DNA from: CAYVBJ01 sp964415185
Lineage (GTDB): Bacteria; Bacteroidota; Rhodothermia; Balneolales; Balneolaceae
Length of the DNA: 9,334 nt
Reading direction: 5' to 3'
Assembly (NCBI GenBank): GCA_964415185.1
Contig: CAYPZI010000118.1
Span: forward strand, 1 to 9,334
Below the pieces are notes generated by a model that worked only from the letters and a program-made list of their open reading frames with translations, was not told the origin of the DNA and searched no databases. Positions 1 to 7,159 of the stretch are shown here, piece by piece (position 1 is the stretch's first letter; each line of letters begins with the position of its first letter). The position numbers and the translations under genes are program-made.

Positions 1-46
1 AAATCAGCGGGCAATAATCTCCCGCGTATTCCGGCGGTTGTCAGAG
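1..46. repeat. Left-edge partial copy of a GCG-rich palindromic repeat
   Basis: Bases 1-26 match 1323-1348 at 22 of 26 positions. They carry the same order of parts as the copy near 1265-1368: the end of one arm (finishing GCGGG at 7-11), a 9-base spacer, then a new arm starting CCCGCG at 21. GCGGG (7-11) and CCCGC (21-25) can pair around the spacer. Similarity to the other copy fades after about base 38. The copy is cut by the window edge, so its full length is unknown. The role is not known. Confidence 0.6.
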
Positions 47-375
47 TTGCCAGATAAGATCCGCAGCCAAAACAAGTGTTTAATTATGGTGAGTTAGTAT
101 ATTTTCAAAATGCAGTTTCTATACCCTGACGCAAATCAGCATGTCAGATTAAAACATTATTTTCCCTCAAATTTATTTTACATCAGATGAATTAGTTTCC
201 AATTCAAAATCCGCTTCAATGCCCTGTGGTTTTGCCCAAATTAAGGTGGTAATCTTTAATAATTGCCCGCTCTTTTTCTCTGGCAAAGACGATCAGTTTT
301 TACACTTTTTTTATTAATAAGGTAATTACTGATTAATAAGTTTTACTGCTAATTTATTAATCTAATCTATCTGAT
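47..375. other. AT-rich intergenic region upstream of the MBL-fold gene, no gene seen
   Basis: No convincing gene is present. Visible structure: an 11-mer at 133-143 whose reverse complement recurs exactly at 1352-1362 inside the palindromic repeat, so 125-155 may be a decayed inverted fragment of that repeat; a 9-bp direct repeat ATTAATAAG at 313-321 and 332-340; and a 39-codon minus-strand stretch (292-176) without a start codon. The promoter of the gene at 376 must lie here or further left, but no TAnnTTTG element is found on the plus strand. Confidence 0.6.
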
Positions 376-1173
376 ATGAAATCTGTTTCTTGCTTTATTT
401 TTATTTATTTCACGGTTTTTTTATCCGTTAATAGTTCATATTCCCAAACATCCACTGATGTAACAATTGAATATATAGCCCACTCGTCGTTTATTATTCA
501 TGCAGAGGATAAGAGTATTTTATTGGATCCATATGCCGACCGCGTATGGATTGGTTATGATTTCCCAAAAAATATCAAAACCGATTTAGTACTTATTAGC
601 CATCCTCACTATGACCATGATGGTGGGTTATTTATGGGTAAAAAACCGTATTGGTTCTTTGACACAACTGTCATCCAAAATCCGGACAGATATACACTGG
701 GACCTTTTAACATCCGTGCCGTAGTTGGTAAACATGCAAAACACTATGGTGTGGAATTTAGACAGTTAAATACTATATGGATTTTAGAAGTAGATGGATT
801 AACTATTGCCCATCTTGGAGATAATCAGTTATTAACCGATGATAATATGAAAATTGTGGGTGAAGTTGATATTTTGCTCGTTCCACTTGATGACAAAGAA
901 CACATACTTACTTTCAGCGAGTTTAAAAAAATAAGAAAAGCTCTAAACCCTTCGCTGATTATCCCCATGCATTACAGAATTGAAGAGCTTGAACCGAATC
1001 CGAATACTCTTGCAAAGTTAGGCTCGGTTGAAGAGCTCATAAAACGAGAAAAACGAGTTATTGAACATGACGGTCATAAATATTCAGTAAATAAAAGTTC
1101 TCTTCCCGGAAAACAGTCTTTTTTGATTTTACAACATTCACCTGAAGTTCCTTTACCGGAAAAAAGCAATTGA
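376..1173 (+). CDS. Exported metallo-beta-lactamase-fold hydrolase (UlaG/UPF0173-like)
   Basis: Predicted metal-dependent hydrolase of 265 residues. Residues 1-24 are a Sec signal peptide with a long hydrophobic core and likely cleavage near SYSQ; there is no lipobox, so the product is probably a soluble periplasmic protein. The MBL core follows: an early strand and loop ending in LLDPY (49-53), the metal-binding motif HPHYDHD at 76-82 (HxHxDH), a candidate ligand in GKHAKH (His120 or His123), Asp149 in HLGDN, and His199 in IPMHY. All expected metal ligands are therefore present. The layout fits the small UlaG/UPF0173-like branch rather than true beta-lactamases; the substrate cannot be told. 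The ATG at 376 is the first after an in-frame stop at 358. It is the only plus-strand gene in the window, is markedly more AT-rich than its neighbours, and lies between two copies of a palindromic repeat, which hints at acquisition. It converges on the M1 peptidase gene. Confidence 0.9.
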   Translation: MKSVSCFIFIYFTVFLSVNSSYSQTSTDVTIEYIAHSSFIIHAEDKSILLDPYADRVWIGYDFPKNIKTDLVLISHPHYDHDGGLFMGKKPYWFFDTTVIQNPDRYTLGPFNIRAVVGKHAKHYGVEFRQLNTIWILEVDGLTIAHLGDNQLLTDDNMKIVGEVDILLVPLDDKEHILTFSEFKKIRKALNPSLIIPMHYRIEELEPNPNTLAKLGSVEELIKREKRVIEHDGHKYSVNKSSLPGKQSFLILQHSPEVPLPEKSN

Positions 1174-1264
1174 ATTTAAATTGTCAAAGCCGACATAGTT
1201 GAGGCAAAACAATTAGCAAAATTATTTGTGAGAAATGGGGTCTAACAAACTCTGCACAGTATCT

Positions 1265-1368
1265 CCCGCGGATTGCGCTGATCTCGCAGAGAAACATTTC
1301 TTAAAAATCTGCGCGATTTGCGAAATCTGCGGGCAATTATCTCCTGTGGATCATGCTGATTTCATTCG
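1265..1368. repeat. Palindromic GCG-rich interspersed repeat, three arms
   Basis: Bases 1265-1290 and 1308-1333 are imperfect inverted repeats. Of 26 facing positions, 21 are Watson-Crick pairs, 2 are G-T and 3 mismatch; the loop is 17 bases (1291-1307). A third, decayed arm in the same orientation as the first lies at 1343-1368 (19 of 25 identical between 1261-1285 and 1339-1363, a 78-base period). The centre contains repeated words of the type ATCTGCG/ATTTGCG. The element sits between the convergent ends of the MBL gene and the M1 gene and overlaps the latter. There is no clear T tract, so a classical terminator is not evident, although a strong hairpin here could stop or stabilise both transcripts. 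Bases 1174-1264 before it hold no gene. Confidence 0.8.
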
Positions 1369-3679
1369 CCCTGAACATCATATCTGCAGCTTGTAAAATT
1401 TTCATTTTGAGCTGATTGTTGTAATCCGGCCGCTCATCAAGAAAATCCCGTACTGTCTGCACGGCAGTTCCGGAAGAGTGATTCCCTAATGTTACGTCCA
1501 GCCAGCGTTTCGGGAAAAAGATATCGCCGGTAACCTGGATTTCTTCAAGGAGTTCCAAAGAGGGCACTATGTATTTTTCGGAATGCTGTACCCGGAGCGG
1601 GTGATTTAAATAGCCGAGGGCACTCAATACCCAGGATTCGGTCTGACGGTTTTCTTCTTTTTTCAGCGACTCGAAAAAATCATCCCTGACCGCCGGATCA
1701 TTTGAGAGTGCCGGAGCGATAAATTCGAACCGGCGCCTCCTGTCTTCGTTTTGGATGCGGTCAAGCTGAGATGAAATGATTGAATCCGATTCCCCAGGAA
1801 TTTTAACCGCCAGGTCTGAAGCCATAGAAATGTAATCTGTTTCCGAGAGGTTTAATCCTTCAATATCAAGCTCCCGGTTCCAAATGTCATAAACATTTTG
1901 AATGGCTTGAGTGGTAAGTGCAATGTTTCTGTATGCTGTGAAGAAGGTTTTTTTGTGTGCGGGATCGTCTTCCGACATCATTGCCTCCCAAAGTGTGTTT
2001 TCCAGCCCGGAAGCCATCTTCAGCCGGTCATCTTCATTCAGCAGGTTCCAGTAAATGATCCGGATTTGACCAAGCATCTGGTTGATCAAAAGCTGGTTAT
2101 CTTCATGCGGGACCAGCTCAAGCAGCTTTCGGGCATACTCTTTTGGTTCAACCCCGTTTCGTTCCAGCATGTTTTCATAAATGTTGATGAGCAGCGAACC
2201 CCTGGTAACATTCTCAAGTTCATCCCACAGGTCAAGATTTTGGAGAGAGGCAGGAGATAACCCGTAGCCGCGGCCATCCGAATTGTAGAGAATTTGATCC
2301 GGATCTTTATAATTCATCTGTGTCTCTCTTTGTTCACTTAAAACCTGGTGTGAGATAAATTCGGTTCCTGTTTTTTCAAGTATNNNNNNNNNNNNNNNNN
2401 NNNNNNNNNNNNNNNNNNNNNNNNNNNNNNNNNNNNNNNNNNNNNNNNNNNNNNNNNNNNNNNNNNNNNNNNNNNNNNNNNNNCCGTACATCTGGCCGGC
2501 TTCGTTCAGGTTATCCAGATGCTGACGGATGGGATTGGCACCTTCGGTCCGGTCAACGGAGTAGGAAGCGGGATGATGCCGGAGTATAAAATTCAGGTCG
2601 TGGTCAATCCCGGGAAAATTCGGATTCATGATTTTGGCAGCCATAAAATTGGCGAAAACTTCCTTGGTCCATACATCGTTGAACCACTTCATGGTAACCA
2701 GGTTTCCGAACCATATGTGTGCGGTCTCATGAGCTATTAAACTTGCCCGGCTCAGGAGCTGCGAATCCGAGGGGTCTTCATCAAGGAAAAGCGAAGAAGC
2801 CCGGTACAATATCGCCCCGACATGCTCCATTCCGCCGTATTGAAAAGAGGGGATAAGGGCGAAATCAAATTTTTGAAACGGGAACCGGATACCGGTGTAC
2901 TCTTCAAGCCAATCGAGGGAAGCTTTATGCAGACGGAAGATATCATTCACATTGCGCGACACCTTTTCACGATCGGTCTCTCGGTGCAGCATTGTCATTT
3001 CAACACCATCTAATTTTTGTGTGATAATCTCAAAATCTCCGGCAACAAATGAAAACAGGTAGGAGCTGATAAGATCGCTTTTGGCAAAATTCAGGGTTTT
3101 CGTTGAGTCAGATTCGATCAGGCTCTCAAGCGGTGCGTTTGATATTGCTTCCCAATGCAGGGGAATTTCAAGTGTCAGATCGTACCTCGCTTTCAGGTCC
3201 GGCTGATCAAAAAGCGGGAACGCCGTGCGGGCCCGGTCGGGTACAAACAGTGTGTAGAGGTAATCAGGATTCCGGTTTAAGGAGGTCTCGCCTGCAACAA
3301 ATGAAATATCAACCTGGTTTTTTCCCGTAATCAGGAAATTTGAGGGCAGAATCAGGTGCTCGTTTCTGTGTTCAATTTCAGCTTCCGACCCATTGATGGT
3401 AACGGATTTCAATAAATCGCCGGACTCACGGAAGTCGAGTTGAATGTCATTATCTGCATTCCCAAGTGTAAATGTGATTGTTTCAGAAGCTTTTATTTCT
3501 CCGGATGCTTGTTCGGGAATATCAAAATAGAGCTCGTAAACAATATCCGAAATGTTGTCTTTCCTGAACTGGGCAAGCTCGAGCGAAACCCCGGGTTCAA
3601 TTGCCGGTGCAGGGCTTCGTCCGCATGCAACAGCAAGTGAGGCAATTAGTAAGAAAACAATCAGGTGTGAATATTGCAT
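1337..3679 (-). CDS. M1-family zinc metallopeptidase (aminopeptidase) lipoprotein, interrupted by assembly gap
   Basis: Predicted membrane-anchored aminopeptidase of the M1 (gluzincin) family. A lipoprotein signal ends at Cys19 (LAVAC). An N-terminal beta-sheet domain follows to about residue 230, then the catalytic domain. The zinc site is complete: HETAH at 317-321 and Glu340, exactly 18 residues further. The substrate-recognition motif, usually GAMEN, reads GGMEH at 282-286, which I recall from other Bacteroidota M1 proteins. Residues 400-432 fall in the 100-N gap (residue 399 is still readable as Gly), and the catalytic tyrosine expected soon after the readable QMYG cannot be seen. After the gap comes the short beta domain ending in the conserved-looking NSDGRGYGL, then a helical C-terminal domain. 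The frame is the same on both sides of the gap. The sequence from QMYG to this domain is shorter than I expect for the family, so the real gap is probably longer. The ATG at 3679 follows an in-frame TAG at 3704-3706. The last ten codons and stop lie in a repeat arm. Upstream on the same strand is the ABC ATPase, 136 bp away. Confidence 0.92.
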   Translation of the reverse strand: MQYSHLIVFLLIASLAVACGRSPAPAIEPGVSLELAQFRKDNISDIVYELYFDIPEQASGEIKASETITFTLGNADNDIQLDFRESGDLLKSVTINGSEAEIEHRNEHLILPSNFLITGKNQVDISFVAGETSLNRNPDYLYTLFVPDRARTAFPLFDQPDLKARYDLTLEIPLHWEAISNAPLESLIESDSTKTLNFAKSDLISSYLFSFVAGDFEIITQKLDGVEMTMLHRETDREKVSRNVNDIFRLHKASLDWLEEYTGIRFPFQKFDFALIPSFQYGGMEHVGAILYRASSLFLDEDPSDSQLLSRASLIAHETAHIWFGNLVTMKWFNDVWTKEVFANFMAAKIMNPNFPGIDHDLNFILRHHPASYSVDRTEGANPIRQHLDNLNEAGQMYXXXXXXXXXXXXXXXXXXXXXXXXXXXXXXXXXXILEKTGTEFISHQVLSEQRETQMNYKDPDQILYNSDGRGYGLSPASLQNLDLWDELENVTRGSLLINIYENMLERNGVEPKEYARKLLELVPHEDNQLLINQMLGQIRIIYWNLLNEDDRLKMASGLENTLWEAMMSEDDPAHKKTFFTAYRNIALTTQAIQNVYDIWNRELDIEGLNLSETDYISMASDLAVKIPGESDSIISSQLDRIQNEDRRRRFEFIAPALSNDPAVRDDFFESLKKEENRQTESWVLSALGYLNHPLRVQHSEKYIVPSLELLEEIQVTGDIFFPKRWLDVTLGNHSSGTAVQTVRDFLDERPDYNNQLKMKILQAADMMFRANEISMIHRR
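2384..2483. other. Assembly gap (100 N) inside the M1 peptidase gene
   Basis: The run is exactly 100 N, the usual placeholder for a gap of unknown size. It falls after the zinc-binding helices and before the C-terminal part of the peptidase. Coding frame is kept across it as written, which would happen by chance one time in three. Confidence 0.98.
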
Positions 3680-3815
3680 AAGGTTATTTAGATTAAACGG
3701 AACCTAAATCTACAAAAATTCAGAATCGTTTTTGAATTCTTGTTTATTGACCAAACCGTATTAAAATCCGGGAGTTGTTTTTTACAAATGAATGAGGGGA
3801 GAGTATGGCCCATTC

Positions 3816-4514
3816 TTAGCCGGGAGTCACTTTTTCGTCATAAGGATCGCTTTGCACAACGGCACCATCTTTCAGATTAATAATCCGGTTTCCGTACCCT
3901 GCCATTTTTTCCGAATGGGTTACCTGTATAATCGTCACTCCCTCTTCCTGATTCAGTTTTTTAAATAGATCCATAATCTGTTCCGACTGTTCGGAGTGCA
4001 GGTTGCCGGTAGGCTCGTCGGCAAGAAGCAGTTTCGGGTTTCCGATCAGTGCCCTGGCTACACCCACCACCTGCTGCTGTCCGCCGGATAGCTGCTGCGG
4101 AAACAAGTTTTTTTTAGCCACGATATTAAAGCGATCGAGCATATCCGCAACCAACGCTTTGCGTTCTTTGGATTTTACCTTTCTGTAGAGCAGCGGCATT
4201 TCGATGTTTTCGTAGACGGTCATCTCATCGATCAGGTGATACGCCTGGAATACAAAACCAATATAAGATTTATGATACTCCGATTTCCGCTTTTCGCTCA
4301 GGGAATGGACAGCTTCATCAAAAAAATGATATTGTCCTTCAGAAGCATCATCCAGAAAACCAATAATGTTAAGCAGGGTTGATTTTCCGGCTCCGCTGGG
4401 TCCCATCACCGTTACGAATTCACCTTCATCAATGTCAAGATTGATATTCCTGAGGATAAAAGTTCGCTGAAAACGCTTGTCGATATATTTGTCGATGTTT
4501 CTGAGTTTAATCAT
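3816..4514 (-). CDS. ABC transporter ATPase of the MacB/LolD type
   Basis: Cytoplasmic nucleotide-binding subunit, 232 residues, that should power the permease encoded just upstream. All motifs are visible in order: Walker A GPSGAGKST (38-46), Q-loop Gln90 in VFQAYHL, signature LSGGQ (142-146), Walker B LLLADE ending at Glu167, and switch His200 in VTHSE. The length is normal for stand-alone LolD/MacB-type ATPases. Two deviations from E. coli MacB/LolD are the D-loop GNLH (170-173) in place of GNLD and Val149 where Arg normally follows LSGGQxQ. Similar GNLHS sequences are, as far as I recall, found in Bacteroidota relatives, so this reads as a subfamily trait rather than decay. The ATG at 4512-4514 is preceded directly by an in-frame TAA at 4518-4520. 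The permease stop codon is 29 bp upstream, so the two genes form an operon. No Shine-Dalgarno sequence is evident; a short heptad repeat lies there instead. Confidence 0.94.
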   Translation of the reverse strand: MIKLRNIDKYIDKRFQRTFILRNINLDIDEGEFVTVMGPSGAGKSTLLNIIGFLDDASEGQYHFFDEAVHSLSEKRKSEYHKSYIGFVFQAYHLIDEMTVYENIEMPLLYRKVKSKERKALVADMLDRFNIVAKKNLFPQQLSGGQQQVVGVARALIGNPKLLLADEPTGNLHSEQSEQIMDLFKKLNQEEGVTIIQVTHSEKMAGYGNRIINLKDGAVVQSDPYDEKVTPG

Positions 4515-4520
4515 TTTTTA

Positions 4521-4541
4521 GTAATTGGCTGATAGCTTGTT
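4521..4541. repeat. Short degenerate 7-bp repeat between permease and ATPase genes
   Basis: Three plus-strand heptads in register: GTAATTG, GCTGATA and GCTTGTT. GCTGATA recurs exactly, and GCTTGTT nearly (as GCTGTTA), in the longer array upstream of the permease at 6943-6977. The array fills most of the 29-bp gap and ends 6 bases before the ATPase start codon. Confidence 0.45.
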
Positions 4542-4543
4542 AA

Positions 4544-6931
4544 TTATTCACTTCTCAAACATTGAACCGGATTTGTTAATGCCGCTTTCAAAGATTGCCA
4601 GCTTACCGTTAAAAATGCAATTACGATTGCGAGAGCTCCTGCCAGGATAAAAATTCCTGGTCCGATCTGAATACGATACGCAAAATCAGCCAGCCACTGG
4701 TTCATAAAATACCAGGCTACTGGTAAAGCGATTATGAATCCAATGATTACAAGTTTCAGAAAATCCTTGTTCAGCAATCCTACAATGTGGCCGACAGTGG
4801 CTCCCAATACCTTGCGTATGCCTATTTCTTTTATACGGCGTTCTGCAGCGAAGGCGGCCAGGCCGTAGAGACCCAGGCAAGCTACAAAAATGGCGATAAT
4901 AGTAAATAACGAGACTATCTGACCCAGGCGGTGCTCAGTACGATACATAGCGTCAAATTTCTCATCAAGAAATTCGTAGTTGAATGATAGATTGGGAGCA
5001 TATCCGGCAACTTCCTTTTCCAGAAAATTCATAGCTTCAGGTATCCGGTCGGGATGCAGTCTGGCCAATAGGAGTCCGGTACCGGCCCAGTTGTCAGACT
5101 CATGTATCTGCAGAACCACCGACTCGATTTTCCGGTGAAGCGATGCAATATGAAAGTTTTCAACCACCCCGATCACCTCTCCTTCATTATCTAAGGTAAA
5201 ACGCCTTCCAATGGCATCTTTGGGTGACCACCCCAGCTCCTCCACTGCTTTCCTGTTCAGAACATAAGCCCTGTCCTGATCGGAAGCGTATTCCGTGGAA
5301 AAATTACGTCCTGCCAATAATTCAATATCCAGTAGCTCAATAAAATCATAATCCACCACGGCAGGTGCTACGGAGATACCTTTCTCCGTTTCAGCCCGGT
5401 TCTCAGGTGAAAATGTTTCAGGAGTATGTGTCAACCTGATGTTAAAATTTCCCGGTGATCCGTTGGCAACCGCAGCCCCCGCCACACCGGCGTGAGAAGC
5501 GGCCCTGTCACGTAATGTATGACGCATCTGCCAGGCCTGCTGGGTTGGTAAATTGATAACCACTACCTGTTCACCGTTGAAACCGAGATCCCTGGTCTGT
5601 GCGAACCGGAGCTGTTCATAAATTACCATTGAACCCATAATAAGAACCAGTGCAATACTGAACTGGCTAACCACTAATCCTTTACGTAAAATTACTCCCG
5701 AACGGCCTCCGGGTAAACTATTTCGCAGAATTGCGGAAGGGGAAAAGCCTGACAAATATAAAGCCGGGTAGATTCCTGCCAGTAAACCAACAACGATGGC
5801 TCCGAGTCCGAGCCATATCAGAAACATCGTATTTTCACCGCTCATAATGTGCGTCCCGAATAGCTGATTGAACCAGGGCAGAGAAACTTCGGCCAGCAGA
5901 AGTGCCATCAAATAGGCTCCGAAACTTAACACCACTGATTCACTCAAAAACTGCATTGCCAGTTGTCCCTTACCTGCGCCTGCAGTCTTGCGAATACCTA
6001 CCTCCTTTGCGCGAAGCGAAACCTTTGCAGTGGATAGATTTACATAGTTTACACATGCTATAATCAGAATGAAGAGTGCTACTGAACCGAAAAGATATAG
6101 ATACTTCGCATTACCGGTAAAACCGTTATTGTAGCTAACGTCTGAAAGATGAAGCGAAGTAAGCGGGATAGATAAAAATCTGGAATTTGCATTATCATAG
6201 TGTCTGCTTGCAATCACTTCAAGATGTTCATCTAACACATTCCGTGCTTCCGGTCTGTTTAAAAGTGCAAATGTCGAAAAAGAGTAAGCCCCCCAGGAAT
6301 CGGGTTGCCTGTATCGTTCCGGAAAGGTTTCAAATGAAACAAGTGCATCGAATGTAATGGAACTGTTTTGAGGAGGATTGTCCACAATACCTGATATCTC
6401 CAGCACGATCGTTGTATCTTTCTGCATCCAGTATACTGGTTCGCCCACCGTATTAATCTCACCGAATAATTGTTTGCTGATGCGCTTCGTCAATACTATT
6501 TGTCCGGGTGCTTCCAGAGCATAATCTTTGTTGCCGTAAAGCAAATCAAATGAAAAAATGTCGAAAAAACCCGGTTCAGAATAACGCATTTGATCGATCG
6601 TGATGTAATCCTGTCCGTCCCGGCTCAAATTTAAATTCTGAATCGAAGTGAGGCGTGTTGCTCTTTCCACCCCCGGCACCTCCTCTTCCAGGGCCGGTGC
6701 CAATGGATATGGCGTTGAAATCATCGTACCAAATTGCTGATGATCAACGCCCAAAGTGATAATAGAATCCGATTTTTCGTGAAACCGGTCGTAACTAAGT
6801 TCCTCGCGGACATAGAGTGAAATGAGGATGCAACAGGCCAGTCCTACGGATAAACCCGACAAATTTATAATTGTATTACTTTTGTGGCGAACCAGGTTTC
6901 GCCAGGCAATTTTTATATAATTTTTTATCAT
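4544..6931 (-). CDS. MacB/FtsX-type ABC transporter permease with two FtsX domains
   Basis: Inner-membrane permease of 795 residues, partner of the downstream ATPase. It has a duplicated architecture. TM1 is at about 20-41 and is followed by a large periplasmic MacB_PCD-like domain to about 275. Three more TM segments at about 277-300, 325-352 and 370-392 form the first FtsX domain. TM5 lies at about 415-440, then a second periplasmic domain to about 665, then the second FtsX domain with TM6 at 672-694, TM7 at 725-745 and TM8 at 759-778. Cytoplasmic coupling-helix signatures appear in both halves, EVGIRK and EIGIRKVLGAT (702-712). The C-terminus NPVQCLRSE is of the usual type for these long Bacteroidota permeases. 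Family members act mechanically across the periplasm (drug or peptide export, lipoprotein release, peptidoglycan enzyme control); the substrate here is unknown, and no MacA-like adaptor or TolC-like gene is in the window. The ATG at 6931 follows an in-frame TGA at 6944-6946. A likely promoter lies about 110 bp upstream. Confidence 0.93.
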   Translation of the reverse strand: MIKNYIKIAWRNLVRHKSNTIINLSGLSVGLACCILISLYVREELSYDRFHEKSDSIITLGVDHQQFGTMISTPYPLAPALEEEVPGVERATRLTSIQNLNLSRDGQDYITIDQMRYSEPGFFDIFSFDLLYGNKDYALEAPGQIVLTKRISKQLFGEINTVGEPVYWMQKDTTIVLEISGIVDNPPQNSSITFDALVSFETFPERYRQPDSWGAYSFSTFALLNRPEARNVLDEHLEVIASRHYDNANSRFLSIPLTSLHLSDVSYNNGFTGNAKYLYLFGSVALFILIIACVNYVNLSTAKVSLRAKEVGIRKTAGAGKGQLAMQFLSESVVLSFGAYLMALLLAEVSLPWFNQLFGTHIMSGENTMFLIWLGLGAIVVGLLAGIYPALYLSGFSPSAILRNSLPGGRSGVILRKGLVVSQFSIALVLIMGSMVIYEQLRFAQTRDLGFNGEQVVVINLPTQQAWQMRHTLRDRAASHAGVAGAAVANGSPGNFNIRLTHTPETFSPENRAETEKGISVAPAVVDYDFIELLDIELLAGRNFSTEYASDQDRAYVLNRKAVEELGWSPKDAIGRRFTLDNEGEVIGVVENFHIASLHRKIESVVLQIHESDNWAGTGLLLARLHPDRIPEAMNFLEKEVAGYAPNLSFNYEFLDEKFDAMYRTEHRLGQIVSLFTIIAIFVACLGLYGLAAFAAERRIKEIGIRKVLGATVGHIVGLLNKDFLKLVIIGFIIALPVAWYFMNQWLADFAYRIQIGPGIFILAGALAIVIAFLTVSWQSLKAALTNPVQCLRSE

Positions 6932-6942
6932 TGGCTTACAAC

Positions 6943-6977
6943 GTCAGCAGGCAATAGCTGATAGCCAGTCGCTGTTA
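6943..6977. repeat. Degenerate 7-bp tandem repeat in the leader of the ABC operon
   Basis: Five consecutive heptads, read on the minus (transcript) strand: TAACAGC, GACTGGC, TATCAGC, TATTGCC, TGCTGAC. Four of the five end in GC or CC, and most differ from TATCAGC at two to four bases. The array ends 11 bases before the permease ATG. A related three-unit array precedes the ATPase gene. The function is not known; the position would allow an effect on translation, or it may simply be inserted linker DNA. Confidence 0.5.
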
Positions 6978-7043
6978 ATTTTTATTTTCAATTTAAACAA
7001 ATATTTTTATTCATAATCCTTCAAGTATTTCAGAGCATAAATA

Positions 7044-7074
7044 CAAATATATTACTGCATAAAACGGGCCAAAA
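7044..7074 (-). promoter_or_regulatory. Candidate Bacteroidota-type promoter of the ABC operon
   Basis: On the minus strand, TTTTG (7074-7070) is followed after 18 bases by TATATTTG (7051-7044). This fits the Bacteroidota housekeeping consensus of a -33 TTTG and a -7 TAnnTTTG. Transcription would start near 7037, giving a leader of roughly 105 bases that contains the heptad array. Most of the rest of the 6932-7218 gap is plain AT-rich DNA. Confidence 0.55.
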
Positions 7075-7159
7075 TCAAAAGCTCTGTTCTTTATATAAAA
7101 TCCGATACAATTATAGGTTTTGCGAACGGCAATGAACACTTCGGTGTACGAAAACGAAC

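Noticed and set aside
173..292. 39-codon minus-strand stretch ending KPQGIEADFELETNSSDVK
   Set aside because: It looks protein-like but has no start codon and a stop directly upstream (293-295). Another frame over the same bases is also open for 26 codons, so it may be a remnant or chance.
1898..2260. Plus-strand open frame of 120 codons
   Set aside because: Antisense to the M1 peptidase coding region, with no recognisable domain and no separate expression signals.
3680..3815. Promoter or terminator between the ATPase and the M1 gene
   Set aside because: The best minus-strand match is TACGGTTTG, one base off the TAnnTTTG spacing, and no hairpin with a T tract is seen; whether the M1 gene is co-transcribed with the ABC genes remains open.
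7136..7147. Small hairpin ACAC-TTCG-GTGT between the promoter and the terminator
   Set aside because: A stable tetraloop type, but only four stem pairs and no T tract; too weak to call alone.
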